Source: Deltaproteobacteria bacterium
GTDB taxonomy: Bacteria; Desulfobacterota; Desulfobacteria; Desulfobacterales; Desulfatirhabdiaceae
DNA length: 64,000 nucleotides
Direction: 5' to 3'
Assembly (NCBI GenBank): GCA_016219185.1
Contig: JACRBZ010000077.1
Coordinates: 54,927-118,926 of the forward strand
The notes below the pieces were generated by a model, which made no database searches, had not been told where the DNA came from, and worked only from the letters and a program-made list of their open reading frames with translations. A program made the translations under genes and the position numbers. Positions 25,782 to 34,502 of the stretch are shown piece after piece (within the stretch, counting starts at the first letter, position 1; each line of letters opens with the position of its first letter).

Positions 25782-27107
25782 TTAAACCTCTTTCCCCTTG
25801 ATGATGCCCCTGTCGATATAAATCGGTCTGACTTTATCGCGGAGCAGCGGAAGTTGCCTGAAGAAAATTATTCCGCCCGCAAGGCAGCACATTCCGCCGA
25901 TAAGCACGGTTTCCTTTGCACCGATACTGCCCGCAAGAGTCCCAGCGATAAGACTCCCGAATGGCGTCATTCCGATGAAAGCCATGGTGAAGAAGCTCAT
26001 CACACGCCCCCGCTTGTCTTCGTCAACAATGGTCTGAATAATGGTATTGCACGAGGCAACCAGGGTCATGGCCCCAAAGCCCGCCACAACAAGTGAAACC
26101 ATCGACAGAGCGAAGATGTTTGAAATGGCAAAGACAGAGATGCCGATTCCAAAAAGGATTGCGGCGCGGACAATGACCATGCCAAGTCCGATGACGCTCC
26201 TGCGGGATGCCAGATAAAAAGCGCCGGCCAATGCCCCGCTGCCGGATGCTGTCATTAGAAAACCGTAAGTGTGAGAACTTCCGTGAAGAACTTCGCGGGC
26301 AAATACCGGCATCAAGACCGAGTAGGGCATTCCCATCAGGCTGACCAGGGCCAGTAATAGAAGGATACTCAGGATCGGTTTAAAGTCAAAAGCATAGCGA
26401 ACCCCCTCGTAAAGTTCGTGCAGAACGTCATGGTGTTGAAGACGCGGGGGTTGGGCAGCCACCCGCATGGCGGCAAGCGCAGCAATGACAGCCAGATAAC
26501 TGGCGCTGTTGATGGCAAAACAAACGCCTTCTCCGACGCTGGCCACGAGAAGTCCGGCGATGGTGGGTCCGATGAGTCTTGCACCGTTTACCATGGAAGA
26601 GTTGAGGGCAATGGCATTACTCAGGTCCGCACGGGAATCAACCATCTGCACGACAAAAGACTGCCGCACGGGAATATCAAATGCGTTGATAATGCCCAGA
26701 AAAAGGCTCAGCAGAACGATTTGCCAGATCTGAACAATTCCGGTCAGAACAATGATCGCAAGCAGGGCGGCCTGGATAAGCGATAGTGTCTGAGTGGCAA
26801 AAAGAAGGCGCCTTTTTTCCCAGCGGTCGGCAAGAACGCCGGCCACCGGGGCCAGAAGGAAACTGGGAATCTGGCTGGCAAATCCAACGATCCCCAAAAG
26901 CATTGCCGAACCGGTCATGCGATAAACCAGCCAGCTCATGGCAACCTGCTGCATCCAGGTGCCGATCAGGGAAATGCCCTGCCCCGCGACAAAAAGCCGG
27001 TAATTCCGGGAACGAAGCGCCCTCAATAATGATCGGGTGCGACTCGGTTCCTGTTTGTTTTCTTTGGGTTCAGGCATTGGGTGTTGTTTTTCAGTAACTG
27101 CTTCCAC
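25782..27107 (-). CDS. MFS transporter (EntS/MFS_3 family)
   Basis: 441 aa, 12 predicted TM segments. The start YRLFVAGQGISLIGTWMQQVAMSWLVYRMT and the A-loop GVLADRWEKRRLL are typical of the MFS_3 (EntS-like) exporters, which move siderophores or drugs. GTG start at 27107 after GGAGAGCA. It ends 134 bp before the ArsR start region, and the Fur-box region lies further upstream (27.7 kb) but with another gene between, so iron regulation is not shown. Substrate unknown. Confidence 0.9.
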   Translation of the reverse strand: MEAVTEKQHPMPEPKENKQEPSRTRSLLRALRSRNYRLFVAGQGISLIGTWMQQVAMSWLVYRMTGSAMLLGIVGFASQIPSFLLAPVAGVLADRWEKRRLLFATQTLSLIQAALLAIIVLTGIVQIWQIVLLSLFLGIINAFDIPVRQSFVVQMVDSRADLSNAIALNSSMVNGARLIGPTIAGLLVASVGEGVCFAINSASYLAVIAALAAMRVAAQPPRLQHHDVLHELYEGVRYAFDFKPILSILLLLALVSLMGMPYSVLMPVFAREVLHGSSHTYGFLMTASGSGALAGAFYLASRRSVIGLGMVIVRAAILFGIGISVFAISNIFALSMVSLVVAGFGAMTLVASCNTIIQTIVDEDKRGRVMSFFTMAFIGMTPFGSLIAGTLAGSIGAKETVLIGGMCCLAGGIIFFRQLPLLRDKVRPIYIDRGIIKGKEV

Positions 27108-27237
27108 TGCTCTCCATAAAAATTGCTTTTAGAAAAATCCCTGATGTTTTCAGCTTCATTGTGTGCAGACATAACAAACCACACAAACACGGATACAATA
27201 TGTCACCCGGAAGTTCGGTGTCAATCGGTTTGACCGT

Positions 27238-27519
27238 TTACTTCGTCGATGGGTCAAACCGGATGCTGAACTCGACCAGTCTTTCGGGACACCAGACCTT
27301 ATAGCAACCTGAATCGAATTCCAGATTTTTTGATTCTATGCCGAAACGGGATGTCAGTATCCAGGGATAGATTCCCATCAGGGCGGTGACGCAGATTGAA
27401 TCCGATCTTTCCTGATCGATCATGGGTCCTTTCAGATAAATGCAGTCTCCTTTTTTCATAAAATGACATTCACAATGGGTTACTTCAACTTTTACTTCTT
27501 TATCCGGTTCCAAATGCAT
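27238..27519 (-). CDS. TIGR04076-like small Cys protein
   Basis: 93 aa. VEVTHCECHFMKKGDCIYLKGPMI, a middle CVTALMGIYPWIL segment and a late YKVWCPERLVEFSI fit the TIGR04076 family pattern, found in anaerobes and of unknown function. Cys residues at positions 16, 18, 26, 43 and others suggest metal binding. ATG follows AAAGGAC at 9 nt. It runs divergently from the nonaheme cytochrome. Confidence 0.6.
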   Translation of the reverse strand: MHLEPDKEVKVEVTHCECHFMKKGDCIYLKGPMIDQERSDSICVTALMGIYPWILTSRFGIESKNLEFDSGCYKVWCPERLVEFSIRFDPSTK

Positions 27520-27693
27520 TCAGATTGTCCTTTCGTTAACGTTAAAAATGGATCAAAACTCTCGTATATTTTTATCATATGATAAATCACACTCTCTACA
27601 TGCGTCAATCTTCATTGCCATATATTTGACATGATGCTTCATGTTTCATCATTTTACTGCATCCATTTATAATTGAGATTATTCGAGATAATC

Positions 27694-27712
27694 AATAATT
27701 ATTATCATTATC
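27694..27712. promoter_or_regulatory. Fur box
   Basis: AATAATTATTATCATTATC matches the 19-bp Fur consensus GATAATGATAATCATTATC at 16 of 19 positions. It lies about 145 bp upstream of the nonaheme cytochrome start, just before an extended -10-like element (TGCTAAACT, 27731-27739), so Fur-Fe would block that promoter. The divergent TIGR04076 gene is 175 bp away on the other side. Confidence 0.6.
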
Positions 27713-27758
27713 TTTTTTTGGCATGCATATTGCTAAACTGTGTTACGGCCGTGAGAAC

Positions 27759-27796
27759 GAGTGTCTCATGGGCAGGATACCATAGACGAGACACTC
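27759..27796 (+). promoter_or_regulatory. Leader hairpin (possible attenuator) before nonaheme cytochrome
   Basis: GAGTGTCTC (27759-27767) pairs exactly with GAGACACTC (27788-27796); the loop can add an inner ATGG/CCAT pair. A T-rich run (TTTGTTTTAAAATTTTTT) follows within 25 nt, so an attenuator or premature stop is possible. It lies between the Fur-type promoter region and the start codon. Confidence 0.45.
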
Positions 27797-27857
27797 AGAG
27801 TTTGTTTTAAAATTTTTTATCCTATGTTTCACCAACCCAAGTAAAGGAGACATGTTC

Positions 27858-30683
27858 ATGTCGATAGAAGCAGTACGGTTGCAGAGAGCAATCACAAAAT
27901 GGACGGGATGGATGGCAATCATCCTGATCGTGGCGGCGTGGGGATTTCCCGTTTCCACGGCAATGGCAGCAACCAGTTTAACAGTCACACAGGTAACTTG
28001 GAATTCTGGCGATGCAGCAGTCAAGATCAATGGTTCCGGAGCCGGCAGTCAGCAGCAAGTACTCTTTTTGAATGCTGCCACCGGACAGCAGATAGGCAGC
28101 ACCCGTTCGCAGGATAACGGCACTTTCGCATATGAGAAAGAAGGCCTGAATCCAGCCCCCTGTCAGTTCATTATTAAAGGATATGACGGCAAGACTATCA
28201 CCACGGGATACACCAGTAGTCCACCTGCCGGATGCACCTCCTCTTCAGTCACCCTGAATGGAATTAGCATCAGCGGCCCCTCATCCGTGAACGAAAGCAG
28301 CAGTGCCGACTACACCGCTACCGCCAAATACAGTGACGGCTCCAGTAAAATTGTCACAGGAAGTGTCACATGGTCGGAGAACTCATCCTATGCCAGCATC
28401 AACAGCAGCGGACATCTTGTCACCAGCGCGGTTACTTCAAATCAAACCGTGCGTATCAGTGCCTCCCTTAGCGGCAAGTACGCCAGCATGTATGTCACCA
28501 TCAGCAACGTAACGACTTCCACCTATACCATCAGCGCATCGGCCGGAGCAAATGGTTCCATCAGCCCATCCGGCAGCGTTTCAGTAGCCCAGGGCACAAG
28601 CCGGGCTTTTACAATCACGGCAAATACCGGCTATAAAGTTCAGAGCGTTCTGGTTGACGGTACTTCGGTCGGCGCGGTAACTTCCTATACCTTCTCCAAC
28701 GTCACCGCCAATCACACCATCTCAGCCACTTTTACCGCAAATACCACAAACTTTACCATCAGCGCATCGGCAGGGGCTAATGGCGCAATCAGCCCATCCG
28801 GTAGCGTTTCCGTAGCTCAGGGCGCAAGCCGGGCTTTTACAATCACGGCAAATACCGGCTATAAAGTTCAGAGCGTTCTGGTTGACGGCACTTCGGTCGG
28901 CGCGGTAACTTCCTATACCTTCTCCAACGTCACCGCCAATCACACCATTTCAGCCACCTTTACCGCAAATACCACAAATTTCACCATCAGCGCATCGGCC
29001 GGAGCAAATGGTTCCATCAGCCCATCCGGCAGCGTCTCGGTTGCTCAGGGCGCAAGCCGGGCTTTTACCATCACGGCAAATACCGGATATAAAGTCCAGG
29101 GTGTCCTGGTCGACGGCACTTCAGTTGGCGCGGTAACTTCCTATACCTTTTCCAACGTCACCGCCAATCACACCATTTCAGCCACTTTTGCTACGAGTAC
29201 CGCACTTTCGGGAACCTACAAGACCTTTGGCTTTAACAATCTTGGCATGCACTGTTACGACCCGGATTTTTCAGTGTTCAGCATTCTTCCGGTTTTTAAC
29301 ATTTTAAATGCTCAGGTCATTCAGCAAGGAACCACACCAACGATTGTTGGATCCACGGTTAATCTTACCTACAAAGCCATGGCGGATGCCACCGGATCGA
29401 TCAACACCACAAGCATCGGCAAAACAAACTTCTGGGAATATGTTCTGCCCCTGTTCGGCACACTACCAGCCCAGGATGAGGGTCTGCTGGGAGCAAAAAT
29501 GCCCGGATCGGCCAATCAGTCCCAGCCCTTTCCGTGGGTAGGGGGAACAACGAATTGGTTTGAGGCACCAGGCATTCCGATAACGGCGTTTGATGACAAT
29601 CAAAAACTCAATTACTATCCCCTGATGAATGTGCAGGCTCTGGACCCGGCAAACTCGAACGTTCTTTCCTCTCTTCCCGTCGTGGTTCCCGTTTCCAACG
29701 AGATGGCCTGTAATGTCTGTCATAACACGGGAAATTCGGGCGCAAGTATTTCAGGCGTTCAATGGAGCCAGAACGCCGATCCGGCGATTCAGTTCCGGGA
29801 AAACATCCTGATTCTTCACGATTACAGAAACGGTACGAATCTTAACAACAGCCGGCCGGTTCTATGCGCGTCCTGCCATTATTCCCCAGCGCTGGATCTG
29901 GGGAAAACCGGACCGGTAGGGGCTCAGGTGGGGAATAAGACCATGTCCGCAGCCACCCACGGGTATCATGCCTCGCGGATCACCACATTGCCGCCCAGCG
30001 GTAACGCCTGTTATTATTGCCATCCGGGCGAGACAACAAAATGTAACAGAGGCGCCATGACAACAGCAGGTCTGAACTGTCTGGACTGCCACGGCACCAT
30101 GACCGCAGTGGGCCAGGCAACCCGTAAGTCCTGGGCCGACCTGCCCAAGTGCCAGTCCTGTCACACGGGCGATGCCGTCAATCATTTGGGCACCCAGATC
30201 ATTGGTCGCACCGCCTATAGCGACAGCCCGAATACGGCTACCCCCATCGTTGCCACCAACAAGATGTTTGCAGAGCAGGACAACACACTGTATCGGAACA
30301 GCGTGGGGCATAACGGCGTGGCATGTGAATCCTGCCACGGCAGCACGCATGCTGAATGGCCGACGTCACAGGCCAATGACAATCTGACCGCAACTTCGAT
30401 TCAGGGCCATGACGGCAAGATCATCGAATGCACGGCCTGCCATGGAAGCAGTTTACCCCTGACCACAAACGGCGGGCCCCATGGCCTTCACAATGTAAAC
30501 AGCAGTGCATGGGTCAGCGGGCATGAAAACCGTGCATCCGCACAAGCCTGCGGAACCTGCCATGGAACAACCGGTGCCGGTACGGTGCTTTCAAAGGCTG
30601 CCGCAACCAGGACATTAGCCGGGCACACCATTACCAAGGGAACGCAGATCGGTTGCAACATCTGCCATTCAAATCCGCTTTAA
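27858..30683 (+). CDS. Nonaheme c-type cytochrome with tandem bacterial repeats
   Basis: 941 aa from ATG 27858 (AGGAG 8 nt upstream; an ATG at 27852 is too close to it). Signal peptide to about residue 39. Then an Ig/BIG2-like region (about 145-220), three nearly identical 76-aa repeats (about 223-450; GSISPSGSVSVAQG, ITANTGYKVQSVLVDG, SYTFSNVTANHTISATF), and a C-terminal redox module with nine CxxCH sites: CNVCH, CASCH, CYYCH, CLDCH, CQSCH, CESCH, CTACH, CGTCH, CNICH. The repeats look like surface-exposed stalks, placing the hemes away from the outer membrane. Likely extracellular or cell-surface electron transfer. A Fur box upstream suggests iron control, odd for a protein that costs nine irons. 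Confidence 0.9.
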   Translation: MSIEAVRLQRAITKWTGWMAIILIVAAWGFPVSTAMAATSLTVTQVTWNSGDAAVKINGSGAGSQQQVLFLNAATGQQIGSTRSQDNGTFAYEKEGLNPAPCQFIIKGYDGKTITTGYTSSPPAGCTSSSVTLNGISISGPSSVNESSSADYTATAKYSDGSSKIVTGSVTWSENSSYASINSSGHLVTSAVTSNQTVRISASLSGKYASMYVTISNVTTSTYTISASAGANGSISPSGSVSVAQGTSRAFTITANTGYKVQSVLVDGTSVGAVTSYTFSNVTANHTISATFTANTTNFTISASAGANGAISPSGSVSVAQGASRAFTITANTGYKVQSVLVDGTSVGAVTSYTFSNVTANHTISATFTANTTNFTISASAGANGSISPSGSVSVAQGASRAFTITANTGYKVQGVLVDGTSVGAVTSYTFSNVTANHTISATFATSTALSGTYKTFGFNNLGMHCYDPDFSVFSILPVFNILNAQVIQQGTTPTIVGSTVNLTYKAMADATGSINTTSIGKTNFWEYVLPLFGTLPAQDEGLLGAKMPGSANQSQPFPWVGGTTNWFEAPGIPITAFDDNQKLNYYPLMNVQALDPANSNVLSSLPVVVPVSNEMACNVCHNTGNSGASISGVQWSQNADPAIQFRENILILHDYRNGTNLNNSRPVLCASCHYSPALDLGKTGPVGAQVGNKTMSAATHGYHASRITTLPPSGNACYYCHPGETTKCNRGAMTTAGLNCLDCHGTMTAVGQATRKSWADLPKCQSCHTGDAVNHLGTQIIGRTAYSDSPNTATPIVATNKMFAEQDNTLYRNSVGHNGVACESCHGSTHAEWPTSQANDNLTATSIQGHDGKIIECTACHGSSLPLTTNGGPHGLHNVNSSAWVSGHENRASAQACGTCHGTTGAGTVLSKAAATRTLAGHTITKGTQIGCNICHSNPL
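28527..29210 (+). repeat. Three tandem 228-bp repeats inside the nonaheme cytochrome gene
   Basis: Units begin at about 28527, 28755 and 28983 (each with ACCATCAGCGCATCGG) and have a period of exactly 228 bp (76 codons). They are near-identical at the DNA level, including synonymous positions, so the array arose by recent duplication or is kept uniform by conversion. Copy-number change by slippage or recombination would stay in frame. Confidence 0.9.
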
Positions 30684-30715
30684 GTGGATGGATGAACAAG
30701 CGTTGTAAATGAAAC

Positions 30716-30789
30716 CTTCAGGGTGTTGAGAACAAAACTGAGTTAACATTCAACCCGATTGATAAAGCAGTTTTCTCAACGCCCTGAAG
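30716..30789. terminator. Large hairpin after nonaheme cytochrome gene
   Basis: CTTCAGGGTGTTGAGAA pairs with TTCTCAACGCCCTGAAG (one G-T mismatch), and an inner AAAACTG/CAGTTTT pair extends the stem. It begins 33 nt past the stop. No T-tract follows, so it may stop transcription with help or protect the mRNA end. Confidence 0.5.
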
Positions 30790-30853
30790 TTCTGAGTGAA
30801 CACAAATGATTTTCCTTATAACCTTCAACCTGTAGTTACGATTTATGTTTGAC

Positions 30854-30977
30854 CTGAAAGCTGCAATCGAATTTAGTAATTAATTTAATACCAAAATGTT
30901 ATGATTAATAAGTTATCGGCAGCAATAATGCGATCAATGTACTATCAACATGTAAAAAAACCGATTGCAGCTTTCAG
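30854..30977. repeat. 16-bp perfect inverted repeat, 92-bp interior
   Basis: CTGAAAGCTGCAATCG (30854-30869) and its exact reverse complement (30962-30977). The AT-rich interior has no ORF. The size and layout are like a short MITE-type element. Confidence 0.5.
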
Positions 30978-31106
30978 CACAACAGCCGTTTATTTCTTTA
31001 CTCCTGGCTGATCTGTTTTTCAGATGCGGCCAATTCGGCCCGATGGTTTGATAAATTAAATCCATTTCTTTTGCTGTCTTTTAAACAAGATGTTTAACCG
31101 ATGAAG

Positions 31107-33275
31107 TCATCTTTCAAGAAAAGTGCGATACTCCACCATTCTGGAAAAAGCTTTGACGGCCCGCTCCGGGCTTTCATAAAATACACCCTTATACCGGCTG
31201 TCGTTGACACGGCAAACGGTTTTATCCTGGCATTCCTTCATAAGGCTGACTCCGAACACCGGCTTTTCGTAGGTTTCCATCAAACCAACGATATGCCGGA
31301 CATATTCGTCTTCAAACTCCAGCAGCTTCTCGCCCATCATGGCCAGAAACTCCGCGGAATACGTCGGGTCGGATTTGGATATGGATTCGGCCAGTTTGCC
31401 GGCCAGAATCCTTCGGCCCATGATGCCCAGGTTGATCACCGCATCGCAGCCGTCCCATTTCATCAGGGCTTCCATGATCCGGATGGGAATGGTCATGTCA
31501 CTTTCCCCAACGATATCCACCGGATTCGAATGGCTCCAGTAGGGCGGCAGAATGGTATTGATATGCTCGGTCAGCTCCGGTGAAAGCTCCGGAACCGCAA
31601 TATGATATTCCGAACACAGATCGGCCGTCACAACCCCCCACCCGCCCCCGAGGGTCATGATGGCTGCCCGATTTCCCCTGGGAAGGGGCAGGGACGAAAA
31701 CGCGGCCGACAAATCCAGAAGATCCATCGAACGTTCCACCTTGACGATTCCGGCCTGCCTGCAAACGGCGTCAAAGATTCGGGAATCCGAGCTCAACGCT
31801 CCGGTATGACTGGCCGCGGCCTTATTTCCGGCCTGGCTCTGCCCGCCTTTCAAGAGGACGATGGGCTTTTTTTTGCCGACGCGGCGGCAGCTCTCCAAAA
31901 AGCGTCTGCCGTTCTTGACGCTTTCCACATACAGCATAACGGTCTGGGTCAACGCATCCTTTTCAAAGGCATCGACATAATCCTCGATGGTTACCATGGC
32001 CTCATTGCCGGAGCCGCAAAAGGCGCGAATCCCGATGCCCTGCTGCTCGGCAAAGGCCAGAAGCTGGGTGCCCATATTTCCGGACTGGGCAACCACGGCC
32101 GTTGCTCCGGGTTCCGGCAGCACGTGGCTTCCGGTACAATACAGGTGTATGTGCGGGTTGCAGATTCCCATGGTATTGGGGCCAATAACCAGAATACCGT
32201 TTTGCGCGGCTTTTTGAATGAGTTCTTCTTCCAGACGCTTTCCGGACGGGCCGACTTCCGCAAAACCGGACGAGATCAGCAGCATGTTGGTAATACCCTT
32301 GGCCTTGAACTGAGGAAGCAGGTCCAGGACCCCGGCTGCCGGTACCGTCACCACGGCCAGATCGATTTTCCCCGGAACCTCGGCAACCGAACGAAAAACC
32401 GGACGGTTTGCTATGGTCCCGCCCTTGGGATTGACCAGGTAGATCTCCCCTTTATACCCTCTGCCTGCGGTAATGGTAAAAAGCGTATGCCCCCATTTTC
32501 CGATCGCGGCCGACGCCCCGACAAAGGCAATGGAATGCGGGTAAAAAAGGGAACCAATGGCATAAGGATCAATGGCCGGAAGAAAATTCTGAGATTCGAT
32601 CTCGGGCTTCAGGACAACCAGGGCATCCACGGCGCATACGCTACCATCTGCGGATATGAGCAAGGGGTTGATATCGATTTCGGAAACCTGGGGGTGGTCC
32701 AGGGCGAGCCGGGAAAGGCCCATCAAGGTTTGAACCAGGGCATCCCTGTTGACGGCGGCTTCTCCCCTGAACGCATCCAAAATCCGTCCGGCCTTGATTT
32801 CACCGATCATTTCCCGGGCGTCGGACTGGGTAAGGGGCGCCACCCGAAATGTGACATCGGAAAGCACTTCGGTAAAAATGCCCCCCAGTCCCAGCATGAT
32901 GACCGGCCCGAACTGCCTGTCCCGAAACAGGCCGGCAACCAGCTCGCGTTTTCCCTGAATAAAGGGCTGAATGAGAAAGCCTTCGAGTTCCGATCCGGCC
33001 TCGGCTGCCATGGCCGTTGCAGCAGCGAGCACCGCCTGGGAAGAAGACAGATTCACCCTTACCAGTCCCCGCTCGGTTTTATGCATCAGGGTGGACCCCA
33101 GGGCTTTTACAACAACGGGAAATCCCATGGCTTCGGAAACCGCAACCGCCTCATTTACATTCAGCGCGGTTTTTTCCGGAACCACCGGAATCCCAAAGGC
33201 CGACATCAGGATTTTCGATTCATATTCGTTCAGGGCACGTTTGCCCAGAGACATAGCTTTTTCAAGGACTTGCAC
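31107..33275 (-). CDS. ADP-forming acyl/acetyl-CoA synthetase (fused subunits)
   Basis: 722 aa from GTG 33275 after AAAGGAGG. Domain order is beta-alpha: ATP-grasp (about 1-225, with VVKALGSTLMHKTERG and EIDINPLL), then CoA-binding (about 245-350, SIAFVGASAAIGKWG), a succinyl-CoA-synthetase-like domain holding GPNTMGICNP and the catalytic His region ASHTGALSSD. It interconverts acyl-CoA + ADP + Pi with acid + CoA + ATP, giving ATP by substrate-level phosphorylation or activating acids for degradation. Cytoplasmic. It stands alone and converges on the cytochrome gene. Acyl specificity unknown. Confidence 0.93.
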   Translation of the reverse strand: MQVLEKAMSLGKRALNEYESKILMSAFGIPVVPEKTALNVNEAVAVSEAMGFPVVVKALGSTLMHKTERGLVRVNLSSSQAVLAAATAMAAEAGSELEGFLIQPFIQGKRELVAGLFRDRQFGPVIMLGLGGIFTEVLSDVTFRVAPLTQSDAREMIGEIKAGRILDAFRGEAAVNRDALVQTLMGLSRLALDHPQVSEIDINPLLISADGSVCAVDALVVLKPEIESQNFLPAIDPYAIGSLFYPHSIAFVGASAAIGKWGHTLFTITAGRGYKGEIYLVNPKGGTIANRPVFRSVAEVPGKIDLAVVTVPAAGVLDLLPQFKAKGITNMLLISSGFAEVGPSGKRLEEELIQKAAQNGILVIGPNTMGICNPHIHLYCTGSHVLPEPGATAVVAQSGNMGTQLLAFAEQQGIGIRAFCGSGNEAMVTIEDYVDAFEKDALTQTVMLYVESVKNGRRFLESCRRVGKKKPIVLLKGGQSQAGNKAAASHTGALSSDSRIFDAVCRQAGIVKVERSMDLLDLSAAFSSLPLPRGNRAAIMTLGGGWGVVTADLCSEYHIAVPELSPELTEHINTILPPYWSHSNPVDIVGESDMTIPIRIMEALMKWDGCDAVINLGIMGRRILAGKLAESISKSDPTYSAEFLAMMGEKLLEFEDEYVRHIVGLMETYEKPVFGVSLMKECQDKTVCRVNDSRYKGVFYESPERAVKAFSRMVEYRTFLER

Positions 33276-33483
33276 GGATAGCCTCCTTTATTAAATGTTT
33301 TCGAAACTATAACCGAGACATCGGGACTTTGTCAATTTATCAAGGTGAAACGCCGGAATATTCGGCGGCATTGCATAATGAAGGTGTTTATGGTTATATG
33401 AAAGCGGCTGGCAGTCTCGGTTTTAATTCAGACTCCAGGTTATTTCCCTTAACCCATAACCTTTTTCGAGCTATTTTGAAACC

Positions 33484-34287
33484 ATGAAGATCCGCAGGAA
33501 AAAAAAATTCGGACCCGTTACCGCTTATGAGCTAGGTTACAGCCCGATCGGCCCCCCCCTGATGTCAGTGCATATGTATGTCGTGGACACCGTGGTGATC
33601 GATACGGCTCAGCGCCACATGCGCACTGAAGCCATCGGGATGTTGAAAGACCATGCTATCGAACGGATTTTATTGACCCATTATCATGAAGACCACAGCG
33701 GGAATGCCGCGCAAATCCGCCGGACGTTTTCCGCCGAGGTTCTGGGCCACTCCCTGACCGCTGAAAAAATGAACGGAGGCCTTAACATTCTCCCTTACCA
33801 GCATCTGGTGTGGGGAAAAGCGGAACAAGTAAAGATTACCCCCCTTCCTGAACACATCGATACCGAATATCATCGTTTTATCCCGGTTCACACTCCCGGT
33901 CACAGCAAAGACCATACGGTATATCTGGAAACCCAAAACGGCTGGCTGTTTTCCGGCGATCTTTACCTGGGAGATCGTATCAAGTATTTTCGGTCTGACG
34001 AGAAATTCACCGATCAGATGGATTCCCTGAACACCGTGCTAACACTCGATTTTGACGCGCTGTTCTGTGGACATCACCCGATTCCAAAAGGCGGAAAGGC
34101 AAAATTGGCCGCCAAGCTGGCCTTTCTGGAAGATTTTCAAGGAAAGGTTACGGATTTGAGCCGGAAGGGACTGACCGAACCTGAAATCATTGCCAGGCTT
34201 GATCTTAAACAGGATCGTCTGGTAAAATGGGTTACACTGGGAAATGCCTGCTTTGCCAACATGGTCAGGTCCGTATTGACCTCATGA
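33484..34287 (+). CDS. Metallo-beta-lactamase fold hydrolase
   Basis: 267 aa, cytoplasmic. The metal motif is THYHEDHSG (HxHxDH), followed by VHTPGHSKDH (third His) and FSGDLYLGD (bridging Asp), and a late FCGHHP His. The C-terminal ~70 residues form a helical extension like the glyoxalase-II-like/LACTB2 group. Substrate not known. The gap of 208 bp before it has no gene. Confidence 0.88.
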   Translation: MKIRRKKKFGPVTAYELGYSPIGPPLMSVHMYVVDTVVIDTAQRHMRTEAIGMLKDHAIERILLTHYHEDHSGNAAQIRRTFSAEVLGHSLTAEKMNGGLNILPYQHLVWGKAEQVKITPLPEHIDTEYHRFIPVHTPGHSKDHTVYLETQNGWLFSGDLYLGDRIKYFRSDEKFTDQMDSLNTVLTLDFDALFCGHHPIPKGGKAKLAAKLAFLEDFQGKVTDLSRKGLTEPEIIARLDLKQDRLVKWVTLGNACFANMVRSVLTS

Positions 34288-34502
34288 GTATAGACGTCCG
34301 GAAAAAGCTTTTGGCTGCTTATCGGTCGGGAACATAAGATAGAAAGTACTGACTCTTCCCTGCCGCCTTTCCAGAATCATTTTCCGATGGTCTATATTCT
34401 TTGGCATGGCTTGCTTTTTGAATCGGACATGATTATATTTTCTGGCAATACCGGCCCTGAAAAGATTTATAAACGTTTTTTTACAACATCGATAACGACA
34501 CA

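Larger units (their letters stand above)
27520..27857. other. 338-bp AT-rich intergenic region between divergent genes
   Basis: No ORF with coding character. It holds the Fur box (27694-27712), an extended -10-like TGCTAAACT (27731-27739) and the leader hairpin (27759-27796) listed separately. The rest (27520-27690) is AT-rich with no structure I can name. Confidence 0.7.
30684..31106. other. 423-bp gene-free region with two large inverted repeats
   Basis: Between two convergent genes. It contains a long hairpin (30716-30789) and a second 16-bp inverted pair (30854-30869 and 30962-30977). Apart from these, it is AT-rich and non-coding. Confidence 0.75.

Noticed and set aside
28527..29210. 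CRISPR-like or satellite array
   Set aside because: Period is 228 bp with no spacers and the repeats encode in-frame protein domains.
31602..33281. 559-aa open frame antisense to the acyl-CoA synthetase
   Set aside because: Shadow ORF: low-complexity Gly/His/Arg-rich composition, no family match, and the opposite strand has intact ATP-grasp and His motifs.
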